From contig NZ_FONA01000011.1 in the NCBI RefSeq assembly GCF_900112795.1, positions 1-64,000 of the forward strand: DNA of 64,000 nucleotides, written 5' to 3'. The stretch comes from Thermophagus xiamenensis. Lineage in GTDB: Bacteria; Bacteroidota; Bacteroidia; Bacteroidales; Marinilabiliaceae. The position numbers and the translations under genes were made by a program. The notes under the pieces are model-generated. The model made no database searches. It was not told the origin of the DNA and was given only the letters and a program-made list of their open reading frames with translations. Of this stretch, positions 28,399 to 36,736 are shown piece by piece (the first letter of the stretch is position 1; every line of letters begins with the position of its first letter).

Positions 28399-29388
28399 CT
28401 AGTCCTTTTTTTGCCGTTTAATAGCATCTTCAATTATTTCTGTTAAAACATCCTGCATTGATAAACCCAATGCCTTAACTTGTTGAGGAATAAAACTGGT
28501 AGGTGTCATTCCCGGAGTAGTATTAACCTCCAACAAATATATCTTTTCATCAGTGATGATGTAATCCATTCTGACAATCCCTTTACAATTGAGAATCTCA
28601 TAAATAAGAGAAGTAATCTTCTGAATTTTACCGGTAAGTTCATCTGAAATACGAGCAGGAGTAATTTCTACCGCTTTTTGAGCATTGTATTTGGCATCAA
28701 AATCGAAAAATTCATTTTTGCTGATTACCTCTGTTAAGGGTAAAATCACTTCTCGATCAAGTGTTTTATATATACCACAGGTTACTTCTTTTCCTTCAAT
28801 ATAGGATTCAATTAAGGTTTCGTTTCCTTCTTCAAAAGCTTTGTTGATAGCAGGGGGTAATTGATCCGGCGATTTAACTTTAGAGGTTCCAAAGCTGGAA
28901 CCTCCGGCATTGGGTTTTACAAAACACGGAAGGCCTATTTTTTCTATAATATCTTCCGGATTGTATTCACGACCTTTGCGGAGAAGCACAGAGTCGGCCA
29001 CCGCTACCCCAAAACCTTTAAGGTAGGTATTACAAGTAAATTTGTTGAAAGTAATGGCGGCAGGTAAAAGTTCACAAGTGGTGTGAGGTATGCCCATCAT
29101 TTGCAAATAGCCCTGTAGTAAACCATCTTCGCCAGGTGTTCCATGAATGGTGATATAAAGGCAATCGAAAGCAATTTTTTTACCGTTTTCGACAAAAGTG
29201 AAATCATTTCTGTCAATTGGTATTTCTTGGTGGTTGCTTTCCACAACCCATTTGTCTTGAGCAAGAAGAATCGAATAAACGTTGTATTTATTTTCGTCAA
29301 TGAAAGAGCGAATGCCTTCTGCACTTTTTTTGCTGACAACATATTCTGAAGAATAACCTCCGTATATGATTCCGATATTTTTTTTCAT
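28399..29388 (-). CDS. ddl: D-alanine--D-alanine ligase
   Basis: This 329-aa ATP-grasp enzyme makes the D-Ala-D-Ala dipeptide for peptidoglycan (EC 6.3.2.4). Visible marks are the N-terminal GIIYGGYSSEYVVS, the ATP-grasp GLPCFVKPNAGGSSFG and the C-terminal metal-binding LLEVNTTPGMTPTSFIPQQ. It is encoded downstream of rluD and the PASTA gene on the same strand, a grouping often seen in Bacteroidetes. Confidence 0.95.
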   Translation of the reverse strand: MKKNIGIIYGGYSSEYVVSKKSAEGIRSFIDENKYNVYSILLAQDKWVVESNHQEIPIDRNDFTFVENGKKIAFDCLYITIHGTPGEDGLLQGYLQMMGIPHTTCELLPAAITFNKFTCNTYLKGFGVAVADSVLLRKGREYNPEDIIEKIGLPCFVKPNAGGSSFGTSKVKSPDQLPPAINKAFEEGNETLIESYIEGKEVTCGIYKTLDREVILPLTEVISKNEFFDFDAKYNAQKAVEITPARISDELTGKIQKITSLIYEILNCKGIVRMDYIITDEKIYLLEVNTTPGMTPTSFIPQQVKALGLSMQDVLTEIIEDAIKRQKKD

Positions 29389-29459
29389 GATTAATTAAAT
29401 CGGTTTTTGATGTTGGTGGTTTTTATGGGGTAAATGGTTTAAAAAATATAATTAGCACA

Positions 29460-30545
29460 CTAATCAGAATTTCTTCCCACAATATAATTTCTCCATTTTT
29501 CTAAAAGAGCTGTCATGTCATCGGGTAAAGGCGAATCAAATTCCATCATTTCCCCGGTTGTAGGATGTTGAAAGCCTAAAGTTTTAGCATGAAGCGCTTG
29601 ACGAGGAAGTATCGAAAAGCAATTTTTTACAAATTGCCGATATTTAGTGAAGGTCGTTCCCTTTAAAATTTGATTGCCCCCGTAACGTTCATCGTTAAAA
29701 AGTGTATGTCCGATATGTTTTAAATGAACTCTAATCTGATGAGTTCTTCCGGTTTCTAACCGACATTCCAATAAAGTTACATAGCCCAGTCGTTCCAAAA
29801 CTTTGTAATGGGTTACCGCTGGTTTCCCTTGGGTGTCGTCCGGGAAAACGGTCATTTGCTTTCTGTCTCGCGGGTTTCTTCCAATATTTCCCACGATAGT
29901 TCCTTCATCCTCTTTTACAATTCCCCATACCAAAGCCTGATAAGTTCGAGATGTGGTTTTATTAAAGAATTGTTGTGCCAAATGCGTTTTAGCATTTTCG
30001 GTTTTAGCAACTACCAATAAGCCTGAGGTATCTTTATCGATACGGTGTACCAATCCCGGTCGTGGATCTTTGCTCTGAAACCACGGGTGATCTTTAAGGT
30101 GCCATGCCAGGGCGTTTACCAGTGTGCCCGTGTAATTTCCATAACCGGGATGTACCACCATGCCAGGGGGTTTGTTGACTACAATTAACTCGTTATCTTC
30201 AAATACAATATCCAGAGGAATATTTTCCGGAACTATTTCAATTTCTCTGGGTGGCCATGACATTTCAATGGTGACTATGTCATCGGGCTTAATTTTGTAA
30301 TTGGCTTTAACAGATTTTCCGTTAACCAAAACACTGCCGGAAGCGGCTGCTTCTTGTATTTTGTTTCGCGAGGCGTTTTCAATTCTATTAACCAGGAATT
30401 TGTCAATTCTTAAAGGTTTTTGGCCTTTGTCAACCACAAAACGGTAATGTTCATACCGTTCTTCGTTGGTCGATTCTTCCCCGTTTTCATCCAATATATC
30501 CTCAATGTCATCTGTTTCTTCAAATTCGAAAGGGTCGATATTCAT
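29460..30545 (-). CDS. rluD: RluA/RluD-family 23S rRNA pseudouridine synthase
   Basis: This 361-aa enzyme has an acidic N-terminal tail (about 1-30), an S4 RNA-binding domain (about 40-100) and the pseudouridine synthase domain. The catalytic motif is GLVHRIDKDTSGLLVVAK, whose HRID aspartate is the nucleophile. By homology to RluD it modifies helix 69 of 23S rRNA. It lies between the PASTA gene and ddl. Confidence 0.92.
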   Translation of the reverse strand: MNIDPFEFEETDDIEDILDENGEESTNEERYEHYRFVVDKGQKPLRIDKFLVNRIENASRNKIQEAAASGSVLVNGKSVKANYKIKPDDIVTIEMSWPPREIEIVPENIPLDIVFEDNELIVVNKPPGMVVHPGYGNYTGTLVNALAWHLKDHPWFQSKDPRPGLVHRIDKDTSGLLVVAKTENAKTHLAQQFFNKTTSRTYQALVWGIVKEDEGTIVGNIGRNPRDRKQMTVFPDDTQGKPAVTHYKVLERLGYVTLLECRLETGRTHQIRVHLKHIGHTLFNDERYGGNQILKGTTFTKYRQFVKNCFSILPRQALHAKTLGFQHPTTGEMMEFDSPLPDDMTALLEKWRNYIVGRNSD

Positions 30546-30590
30546 TAGTATATATTTTACTTACTTCATTGATATGTTGTTTCTTAAAAG

Positions 30591-30704
30591 TAGTCATTAG
30601 TTAATCAAAACTAATTACTAATGACTGTTGACTAATGACTAATCACTTCTTCTGCCTTCTGCCTATTCTTTTGTGACAACCCTCTGTTGTCATTCTCGTT
30701 TCAT
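30591..30704 (-). repeat. Composite repeat: ATGAAACGAG hairpin + GGCAGAAG + GTCATTAG modules
   Basis: Read on the minus strand, this starts ATGAAACGAGAATGACAAC. It forms a perfect 7-bp hairpin (TGACAAC 30674-30680 with GTTGTCA 30686-30692), then AGGCAGAAGGCAGAAG, then strings of AGTCATTAGTCAACAGTCATTAG. It sits between rluD and the PASTA gene, on the same strand as both. It belongs to the family at 31781, 33303, 43392 and 51333. Confidence 0.75.
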
Positions 30705-30717
30705 AAGGCATAAGTTT

Positions 30718-31599
30718 TTAAAAGAATTTTTCTTCTTCAGAATCCGGCTTCTCTTCTTCTGAAACGTTGGGCTCAAATGGGTCAGTCTCCCGGAAAATGA
30801 TTTGTGTTGAATCGGGTAAGATATATGATGAATCGGTCGACAGCCAAATGTCGATAGAGGCACCTAACCTTAAATGGTTGTCAGGCGTACTCTCGGGACG
30901 CTGTTTCCATATAAAGGCCAATAGTGAATCTTGTTGCGTAACAACGGTGGTATCATATATGACAGCACCTATGTTAAGTGAAAGATTGTGACAGGTTTCT
31001 TTGGCTTCTTCGAGGGAAAGTCCGGTAAGGTCTGGAACAAAAGTAGTTTGATTACTTAGTCCTTTTCCTACTAATAAATCGATGGTAGATCCTTTTTCCA
31101 AGGGTGTTCCCGGTTCAATGGGTTTTCCCTGATAGTGTTGTCCTAATACCAGATTAGTGTATTCCGACGGTACATAAATTAATTTCCCGGTTTTAAGTCC
31201 GAACGATTCAAGCAGCACACGAGCGTTTCTTACACTGTAGTCCATGAGGTTAGGCATTCGCACTTTTTCTGCTGTCCAGGCATTTATTGTAAAAAATATT
31301 TTCCGGTTCTTTTTTATCAAACTTCCTGGACCGGGGGTTTGTTCTATAACAATCCCGGGAGGCAGCGTGTTAATATAAACCGAATCTATGATGTTGTATC
31401 TAAGATCGTGCTTTTTTATTAAATGTTTGAATTGTTGTTCGGTTAAACCCGTAAAATCAGGGGTCTTAAAATGCTCCCCATGGCGCGTATAAATACTTAA
31501 TCCCCAAAAGACAAGTCCAAAGAATAGAAAGCCCAGGATTATAACAATGGCAATATGCTTGGCGAACTTTTTGCTCAAAATAATTTTTACGATTGACAT
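30718..31599 (-). CDS. PASTA-domain inner membrane protein
   Basis: This 293-aa protein has one N-terminal membrane helix (about 15-36, IAIVIILGFLFFGLVFWGL) and three PASTA domains outside the cytosol (about 40-110, 112-180 and 186-255). The tail is acidic and Glu/Ser-rich. PASTA domains bind peptidoglycan fragments. In Firmicutes they are attached to a Ser/Thr kinase, and no kinase domain is present here. Linkage to ddl supports a cell-wall role. Confidence 0.88.
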   Translation of the reverse strand: MSIVKIILSKKFAKHIAIVIILGFLFFGLVFWGLSIYTRHGEHFKTPDFTGLTEQQFKHLIKKHDLRYNIIDSVYINTLPPGIVIEQTPGPGSLIKKNRKIFFTINAWTAEKVRMPNLMDYSVRNARVLLESFGLKTGKLIYVPSEYTNLVLGQHYQGKPIEPGTPLEKGSTIDLLVGKGLSNQTTFVPDLTGLSLEEAKETCHNLSLNIGAVIYDTTVVTQQDSLLAFIWKQRPESTPDNHLRLGASIDIWLSTDSSYILPDSTQIIFRETDPFEPNVSEEEKPDSEEEKFF

Positions 31600-31780
31600 T
31601 TTTTTCCTTTTTGAATGCCTTCAAAAATAAAACAAAATCATCAAACAAACAGAACCATTGTAAAGAATCATTTCTAACTTGAAATGCTTTAACATTAAAA
31701 TGCTCACCTGCTAATTTTTGAAGAGTTAAACCAATGAACTTTTTATTTTGCAAATGCTTCTTCGAGATTGGAATTATGAA

Positions 31781-32080
31781 ATGAAACGAGCATGGCGGCT
31801 GTTGCCACAAAAGAACATGTATAAATTTTATTAAGCCATGCGAGTTCCATTAGACCAATGAATTAGATAAATTATATACTAATGAAACGAGCATGGCGGC
31901 TGTTGCCACAAAAGGACATGTATAAATTTTATTAAGCCATGCGAGTTCCATTCGGCCTATGAGTTAAATAAATTATATACGAATGAAATATGTAAATTTT
32001 ATTCAATGAAACCAACATGGCATGAGGCCTTTCCAAAACAAGAAAACAATAACTAAGATAAATTTTTTACGAATGAATAG
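31781..32080 (+). repeat. Tandem array of 101-bp ATGAAACGAGCATGG repeats
   Basis: Units start at 31781, 31882 and 31983, a period of exactly 101 bp. The first two are nearly identical and the third is degenerate. Each unit runs from ATGAAACGAGCATGGC through ACAAAAGGACATGTATAAA and CCATGCGAGTTCCAT to an AT-rich tail ending TATACGA. GAAACGAGCATGGC and GCCATGCGAGTTCC are imperfect inverted repeats that close a roughly 70-nt stem-loop. A smaller hairpin (GGC with GCC) lies inside. Confidence 0.85.
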
Positions 32081-32115
32081 GATAAACGGAAAACAGGGCT
32101 GTTAACCATAGGATA

Positions 32116-32149
32116 CAAAAAAACATGTTTGCGAATTACCACAAACATG
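32116..32149 (-). terminator. Intrinsic terminator after rpmH
   Basis: CATGTTTG (32124-32131) pairs with CAAACATG (32142-32149). On the minus strand the stem is followed by TTTTTTTGTATCC. Confidence 0.75.
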
Positions 32150-32225
32150 CATCATATGAAATTTTAAATATTGTCGTCTGGTTTTCTGATCAATAAAAGT
32201 CAACTGATCAGAAGAGGGAGACCAT

Positions 32226-32384
32226 TTAAGCTTTGTGTTTTCTTTCGCTACTTACAGTTAATTTTTTACGTCCTTTAGCACGGCGGGCAGCCAATACCCT
32301 GCGGCCGGTAGCAGTTTTCATGCGCGAACGAAAGCCATGCTTATTTCTTCTCTTGCGATTGGATGGTTGATATGTCCTTTTCAT
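32226..32384 (-). CDS. rpmH: 50S ribosomal protein L34
   Basis: This 52-aa protein begins [19 protein letters not shown] and continues with the highly conserved [19 protein letters not shown], which is diagnostic of L34. It is a basic protein of the large ribosomal subunit. The usual partners rnpA and dnaA are not adjacent; rsmG lies upstream on the same strand behind a terminator. The leader ends ATTTATACGAATG, very like the tail of the nearby 101-bp repeat. Confidence 0.98.
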   Translation of the reverse strand: MKRTYQPSNRKRRNKHGFRSRMKTATGRRVLAARRAKGRKKLTVSSERKHKA

Positions 32385-32601
32385 TCGTATAAATTTTATT
32401 TATGTTATTTGTCGAATAAAACTTGTATGACCTTCAATCTGTTTTCTTCCTTAACGGCTTGGGAGATTTATTGCCATACAGGTTGGTTCAAAGTTTTTTT
32501 AAAGACTGGATTGTTGTAAAAATTCTAAACAACCCGCCTGTTAAAAATGATTGGTTTTCTCAAAATTCGGTGTGCAAAAGTACAAGTTTTTTTGTTCTTT
32601 C

Positions 32602-32635
32602 AAAAAAAAAGCCATCAATTTTACAATTTGATAGC
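32602..32635 (-). terminator. Terminator after rsmG
   Basis: On the minus strand GCTATCAA pairs with TTGATGGC, with one mismatch, followed by a run of nine T. It separates rsmG from rpmH. Confidence 0.7.
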
Positions 32636-32650
32636 TAAAAGTTATTGGAA

Positions 32651-33271
32651 CTACAAAGGTAAATGTACCAGTTTTTTAGTTTCGAAATAGGGTTCTTCAA
32701 ACCAATCGCTAATTTCAACGACAAAAGCTTTACGGCGGAAGGGTGCTATTTCTGCCTCTAAATTTCCGCCTTTTAAATATAAGATCCCATTTGAGACAGC
32801 ATTTCTGGGTTTTGATGATATTAAATGTTGGGTTTGTTTGGCAAAATCAGGAAGTTTCGATACGGCGCGGCTAACAATAAAATCAAATTTTCCTTTAAAA
32901 TCCTCAGACCGGGCTTGAATGGGTTTCACATTAGTGAGTTCAATTTCCCGAATTATTTCATTGACCACCTTAATTTTTTTTCCTACCGAATCGAGTAGCG
33001 TGAATTGGACATTGGGAAACATTATGGCTAACGGGATGCCTGGAAAGCCGCCGCCGGTACCTACATCAATAATTTTTGAATGGTCAGTGAAACTCAGAAA
33101 TTTTGCTATGGCTAGTGAATGTAGTATATGGTGCAAGTATAGGTTGTCGATATCCTTCCTGGAAATTACATTTATCTTGTTATTCCAGATTTTATATAAT
33201 GGTCCCAAAGCTTCCAATTGCTTTTTTTGCAAAAGAGTTAAATTGGGGAAATATTTCAATATTACATCCAT
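32651..33271 (-). CDS. rsmG: 16S rRNA (guanine527-N7)-methyltransferase
   Basis: This 206-aa SAM-dependent methyltransferase (GidB/RsmG) methylates G527 of 16S rRNA. Marks are WNNKINVISRKDIDNLYLHHILHSL and the SAM loop IIDVGTGGGFPGIPLAI, then FIVSRAVSKLP. The length is normal. Loss of function in other bacteria gives low-level streptomycin resistance. It stands alone upstream of rpmH. Confidence 0.95.
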   Translation of the reverse strand: MDVILKYFPNLTLLQKKQLEALGPLYKIWNNKINVISRKDIDNLYLHHILHSLAIAKFLSFTDHSKIIDVGTGGGFPGIPLAIMFPNVQFTLLDSVGKKIKVVNEIIREIELTNVKPIQARSEDFKGKFDFIVSRAVSKLPDFAKQTQHLISSKPRNAVSNGILYLKGGNLEAEIAPFRRKAFVVEISDWFEEPYFETKKLVHLPL

Positions 33272-33620
33272 TTCTCGAAATAGTTAATTGTTTTTTCCTT
33301 TAATGAAACGAGCATCTCCAGCTTAAACTGGTTACTACAAGAACTTGTATAAATATATAACCATGCAAATTCCAGAGAACCAATGAGTTAGGCGGTTTTA
33401 TGCTAATGATTGATTCTTAAAATTATTTAAGCTCTATATCAAGAGTTAATAAATAACTATAATATCATAAACAATGCGGAAAAAACTCTAAATTATCTAA
33501 TTTGCAATAACATCAAAACTAATCCGGCAACCGTCTATAAATTAGCAATATTGTAGCGCCACAAAGATATAAAATCCCGGTTTAAAATTGGTTTAGTCAA
33601 AAATTGAATTACCAATTTCT
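33272..33620. other. Spacer with a diverged 101-bp-family repeat
   Basis: Contains the repeat copy at 33303-33412. The rest is AT-rich with no gene or RNA recognised. Confidence 0.6.
33303..33412 (+). repeat. Diverged copy of the ATGAAACGAGCAT repeat
   Basis: It begins ATGAAACGAGCATCTCCAG and keeps ACAAGAACTTGTATAAA, CCATGCAAATTCC and CCAATGAGTTA in the same order as the 31781 array. The internal hairpin is now CCAG-CTTAAA-CTGG instead of GGC-N-GCC, so pairing is kept while sequence has changed. Confidence 0.75.
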
Positions 33621-34232
33621 TTAAAGCTTTTTGACTTCAGTATTTTTTAGAGTGTTGAAAAGCAATTCACGAGCTCTGAAAAGCTGTGCTTTAACTGTTC
33701 CAAGAGGCAATTCCAATTCGTCTGAAATTTCTTCGTAGGAATATTCTTTAAAATAGCGTAATTCGATAAGAGTGCGATAGCGTGGTTTTAGCTTTTTAAC
33801 AACAGTTCGCATCAAGACAACCTTTTGGGCCCGGATTAAATTTTCTTCTGGGTCGGGTGTTTCATCCTTTAAATGAACTTGAGGTTCTGAGTCTTTTTCA
33901 TCTGAAGTATGGTTACTATCGATGCTTATATGATTGTTTCGCTTTTTTCGAAGGTAGTCGATGCAGTTGTTTGAGGCTATCTTGAATAACCAGGTGCTAA
34001 AGGCATAGTTGGGTGAATACTGTTTGAGGTTTTTAAACGCTTTACCAAAGGCTTCGATGGTCAAATCTTCTGCATCCGTTTTGTTATTTATCATTTTTAG
34101 CAGCATGAAATAAATGGCATCTTTATATCTTGCCATAAGTTCGGCATAAGCCTTTTGGTCGTTGTTAATCGCCCTTTGTACCAATTCAAGGTCGTATTTA
34201 GCTTTCTCTGATAAGTTAGGATTTATTTCCAT
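33621..34232 (-). CDS. ECF-type RNA polymerase sigma factor
   Basis: This 203-aa sigma-70 family protein has region 2 (about 35-100, DAEDLTIEAFGKAFKNL and FSTWLFKIASNNCIDYLRKK) and region 4 (about 145-195, LIELRYFKEYSYEEISDELELPLGTVKAQLFRARE). A charged linker lies between. The start at 34232 overlaps the upstream glycosyltransferase gene by 10 nt. No anti-sigma gene adjoins it, so it may be a constitutive sigma factor. The regulon cannot be told. Confidence 0.93.
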   Translation of the reverse strand: MEINPNLSEKAKYDLELVQRAINNDQKAYAELMARYKDAIYFMLLKMINNKTDAEDLTIEAFGKAFKNLKQYSPNYAFSTWLFKIASNNCIDYLRKKRNNHISIDSNHTSDEKDSEPQVHLKDETPDPEENLIRAQKVVLMRTVVKKLKPRYRTLIELRYFKEYSYEEISDELELPLGTVKAQLFRARELLFNTLKNTEVKKL

Positions 34233-35362
34233 TTCCTTTTTTTTGACCCGGTCAAACTTCTTAAATGACCTAAACTCCAAAAAACGGGCTGGATGAAATC
34301 AAAAATAAAAATTGTCCAATAAATTTTCCCCATCCCTGTTTTTTGGCAAGCCATTTTCCACAAAATAAATTTTGTCAAAAGCAATAATAATAAAATTGGC
34401 AAAATTATAAACGCTAAATTAGAAAAAAATATATAATATGCTGCAAGTAACCATAAGATTTCTCGTGTTAACATTTTCATAAAAAGCGCTGATTTTATAC
34501 TGCTTTTGTAACGATAAGAGGATGTTAAATGCCTCTCTTTTTGCTCAAACCATTTTTTAAAATTGGCAGGTGGGGCACTAATAGTATGTGCTAAAGGGTC
34601 TATGCAAACGGCGGTGTTTTTTGGGGTTGCTGCCTCTTGAACAAAGAGGTCGTCATCGCCGGATGCCAGATAAATATGACTTTTGAAGCCGTTATTTTTT
34701 TCAAATAAGGATTTTGTATATCCCAGATTTCGGCCTACTCCCATATATGGCTTGCCACTTAAAGCATAACCTATATATTGTATTGCAATAGTAAAGGTGT
34801 CGTAACGTACCCATAAATTGGTGAATCCTTTAGTTTTTTCATAATTTCCGATTCCTAAAACCAACTCTTTCTCCGGCAAAGAAAGAGATTGAGCCATCTT
34901 TTTCAGCCATTGATTAGAAGCCGGCCGGCAATCGGCATCCGTTAATATTAAATGCTCGTATTTTGCGGCTTTGATACCCAGTGATAAAGGTAATTTTTTG
35001 CCATGTTTGAATTTTCGGTCGGGTGCTATGGAGGTATAATACAGGTGTTTATACTTAGATTTAAATTTAGCCAGAATTAGTTCTGAATCATCTTCTGACC
35101 CGTCATTAACCACCACTACTTGAAATTCCGGATAATCCTGCTCGAGAACCGAGGGTAAAAAACGTTCCAGATTTTCAGCTTCATTGCGTGCACTTATAAC
35201 TACTGAAATGGGCGGAAGTTTAGTCGATACATTATAGTTTGGGACTCTATATCGGGCAACCGGCAATATTCTTCTGAATAAATAAAAGCACTGCCAAAGC
35301 CAAGCAATAAGAGTCAGTACAATTATTATAATTTCATAGGGGCGAAGATCAATAATATTCAT
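34223..35362 (-). CDS. Family 2 membrane glycosyltransferase
   Basis: This 379-aa protein has one N-terminal helix (about 8-30), a cytosolic GT-A domain and two or three C-terminal helices (about 300-360). Active-site marks are SARNEAENLERFLPSVL, the DxD-type LTDADCRP, the acceptor-side SGDDD and a QKERH motif matching the QxxRW-type site of processive GT2 enzymes. It probably makes a cell-surface polysaccharide or glycolipid; the sugar is unknown. It is co-transcribed with the sigma factor, which overlaps it by 10 nt. Confidence 0.88.
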   Translation of the reverse strand: MNIIDLRPYEIIIIVLTLIAWLWQCFYLFRRILPVARYRVPNYNVSTKLPPISVVISARNEAENLERFLPSVLEQDYPEFQVVVVNDGSEDDSELILAKFKSKYKHLYYTSIAPDRKFKHGKKLPLSLGIKAAKYEHLILTDADCRPASNQWLKKMAQSLSLPEKELVLGIGNYEKTKGFTNLWVRYDTFTIAIQYIGYALSGKPYMGVGRNLGYTKSLFEKNNGFKSHIYLASGDDDLFVQEAATPKNTAVCIDPLAHTISAPPANFKKWFEQKERHLTSSYRYKSSIKSALFMKMLTREILWLLAAYYIFFSNLAFIILPILLLLLLTKFILWKMACQKTGMGKIYWTIFIFDFIQPVFWSLGHLRSLTGSKKRKWK

Positions 35363-35485
35363 GACGTATCAGCTTCGAAAAGAGACATCAAAAGTGCAAT
35401 TTTTTTTGATAGCTTACAACAAAGAAAGGAAAAACGATCAAGTCTTGTATCTTTGCAAATCTTTTAGTTGATAATAATCATTTCA

Positions 35486-36616
35486 ATGCAATATCAGATA
35501 GAAAAGAGAGATCCGAAATCTTCGGCAAGGTCAGGGAAGATATTTACAGACCATGGAGAAATACCCACCCCGATATTTATGCCGGTAGGCACTGTTGGAA
35601 CGGTGAAAGGTATTCACGTAAAGGATTTGGAAGAGGAAGTGAATGCTCCTATTATTTTGGGGAATACGTATCATTTATATCTACGTCCCGGTCTTGAAGT
35701 ATTAAAAGAGGCCGGCGGATTACATCAGTTTATGGGATGGAATCGGTCTATACTCACCGATAGCGGCGGATTTCAAGTATTTTCTTTAAGCGAAAGAAGA
35801 AAATTAACCGAGAAAGGTGCCGAATTCAGGTCTCATCTGGATGGTTCAAAACATTTATTTACTCCTGAGAGTGTGGTAGATATTCAACGCACAATAGGCG
35901 CAGATATAATGATGGCTTTTGATGAATGTCCGTCGGGCGATGCTCCTTACTCATATGCAGTTCAATCAATGGAGCTTACCCATCGTTGGCTAAAAAGAGG
36001 TATTGAGCAGTTTAAAAAAAGTAATCCTTTATATGGATATGAGCAAACTTTTTTCCCTATAGTTCAAGGCGCAGGATATGCCGAACTTCGAAAGCGTTCG
36101 GCCGAATATGTGGCCTCTTTCGATATGGATGGTAATGCTATTGGTGGCCTGGCCGTGGGTGAGCCCGAAGAGGTAATGTACCAGATGATAGAGGTTGTTA
36201 ACGCTATCTTACCACAAGATAAACCACGATATCTAATGGGTGTCGGTACCCCGGTGAATATTCTGGAAGCCATAAGTTTAGGTGTCGATATGTTTGATTG
36301 CGTCATGCCAACAAGAAATGGAAGAAACGGGATGATTTTTACCAGCCAGGGAATTATCAATATAAAAAACGAAAAGTGGAAGACCGATTTTTCACCAATA
36401 GACGAACAAGGACATTGTTTTTTTGATCTTCATTATTCAAAAGCCTATTTAAGGCATTTATTTGTTGCTCGGGAAATGTTAGGACCACAGATAGCCTCTA
36501 TTCATAATCTTTCTTTTTACCTTTGGCTGGTGTCCGAAGCTCGCCGGCAAATTGAATCGGGTTGTTTTTCGACCTGGAAAGATCAAATGGTTAAACAACT
36601 GGCAAGACGTTTGTAA
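35486..36616 (+). CDS. tgt: tRNA-guanine(34) transglycosylase, zinc site altered
   Basis: This 376-aa enzyme exchanges guanine 34 for preQ1 in queuosine-tRNAs (EC 2.4.2.29). Start 35486 matches the family N-terminus. The catalytic D92 (TDSGGFQVFS) and D271 (DMFDCVMPTRNGRNG) and the substrate loop GGLAVGEP are present. The zinc motif is changed. Where the E. coli enzyme has CDCYTC, this one has GHCFFD, so two of three cysteines (E. coli C302 and C307) are replaced by G309 and D314; C311 and H340 remain. The rest of the protein is intact, so it is probably active with a different or absent metal site. Confidence 0.94.
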   Translation: MQYQIEKRDPKSSARSGKIFTDHGEIPTPIFMPVGTVGTVKGIHVKDLEEEVNAPIILGNTYHLYLRPGLEVLKEAGGLHQFMGWNRSILTDSGGFQVFSLSERRKLTEKGAEFRSHLDGSKHLFTPESVVDIQRTIGADIMMAFDECPSGDAPYSYAVQSMELTHRWLKRGIEQFKKSNPLYGYEQTFFPIVQGAGYAELRKRSAEYVASFDMDGNAIGGLAVGEPEEVMYQMIEVVNAILPQDKPRYLMGVGTPVNILEAISLGVDMFDCVMPTRNGRNGMIFTSQGIINIKNEKWKTDFSPIDEQGHCFFDLHYSKAYLRHLFVAREMLGPQIASIHNLSFYLWLVSEARRQIESGCFSTWKDQMVKQLARRL

Positions 36617-36736
36617 TGAGACTATCATATAGTTAATTTTGGACTGTGGATGTACCTAAGTTAATATTATGGTATATCCCGATATTACTTTTTGCCCTTT
36701 CGGAGACAAATATAAACTAACGATCTGTTTTCAGCC

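Larger units (their letters stand above)
31600..32225. other. Repeat-filled spacer between the PASTA gene and rpmH
   Basis: Holds the 101-bp tandem repeat array (31781-32080) and the rpmH terminator (32116-32149). A further inverted repeat, TTCTGATCA (32184-32192) with TGATCAGAA (32205-32213), lies just past the rpmH stop. Confidence 0.65.

Noticed and set aside
31466-31810. 114-codon minus-strand frame overlapping the PASTA gene start and the repeat
   Set aside because: It is out of frame with the PASTA gene and begins inside repeat DNA.
32337-32519. 60-codon plus-strand frame upstream of rpmH
   Set aside because: It overlaps rpmH antisense and its leader; no signature.
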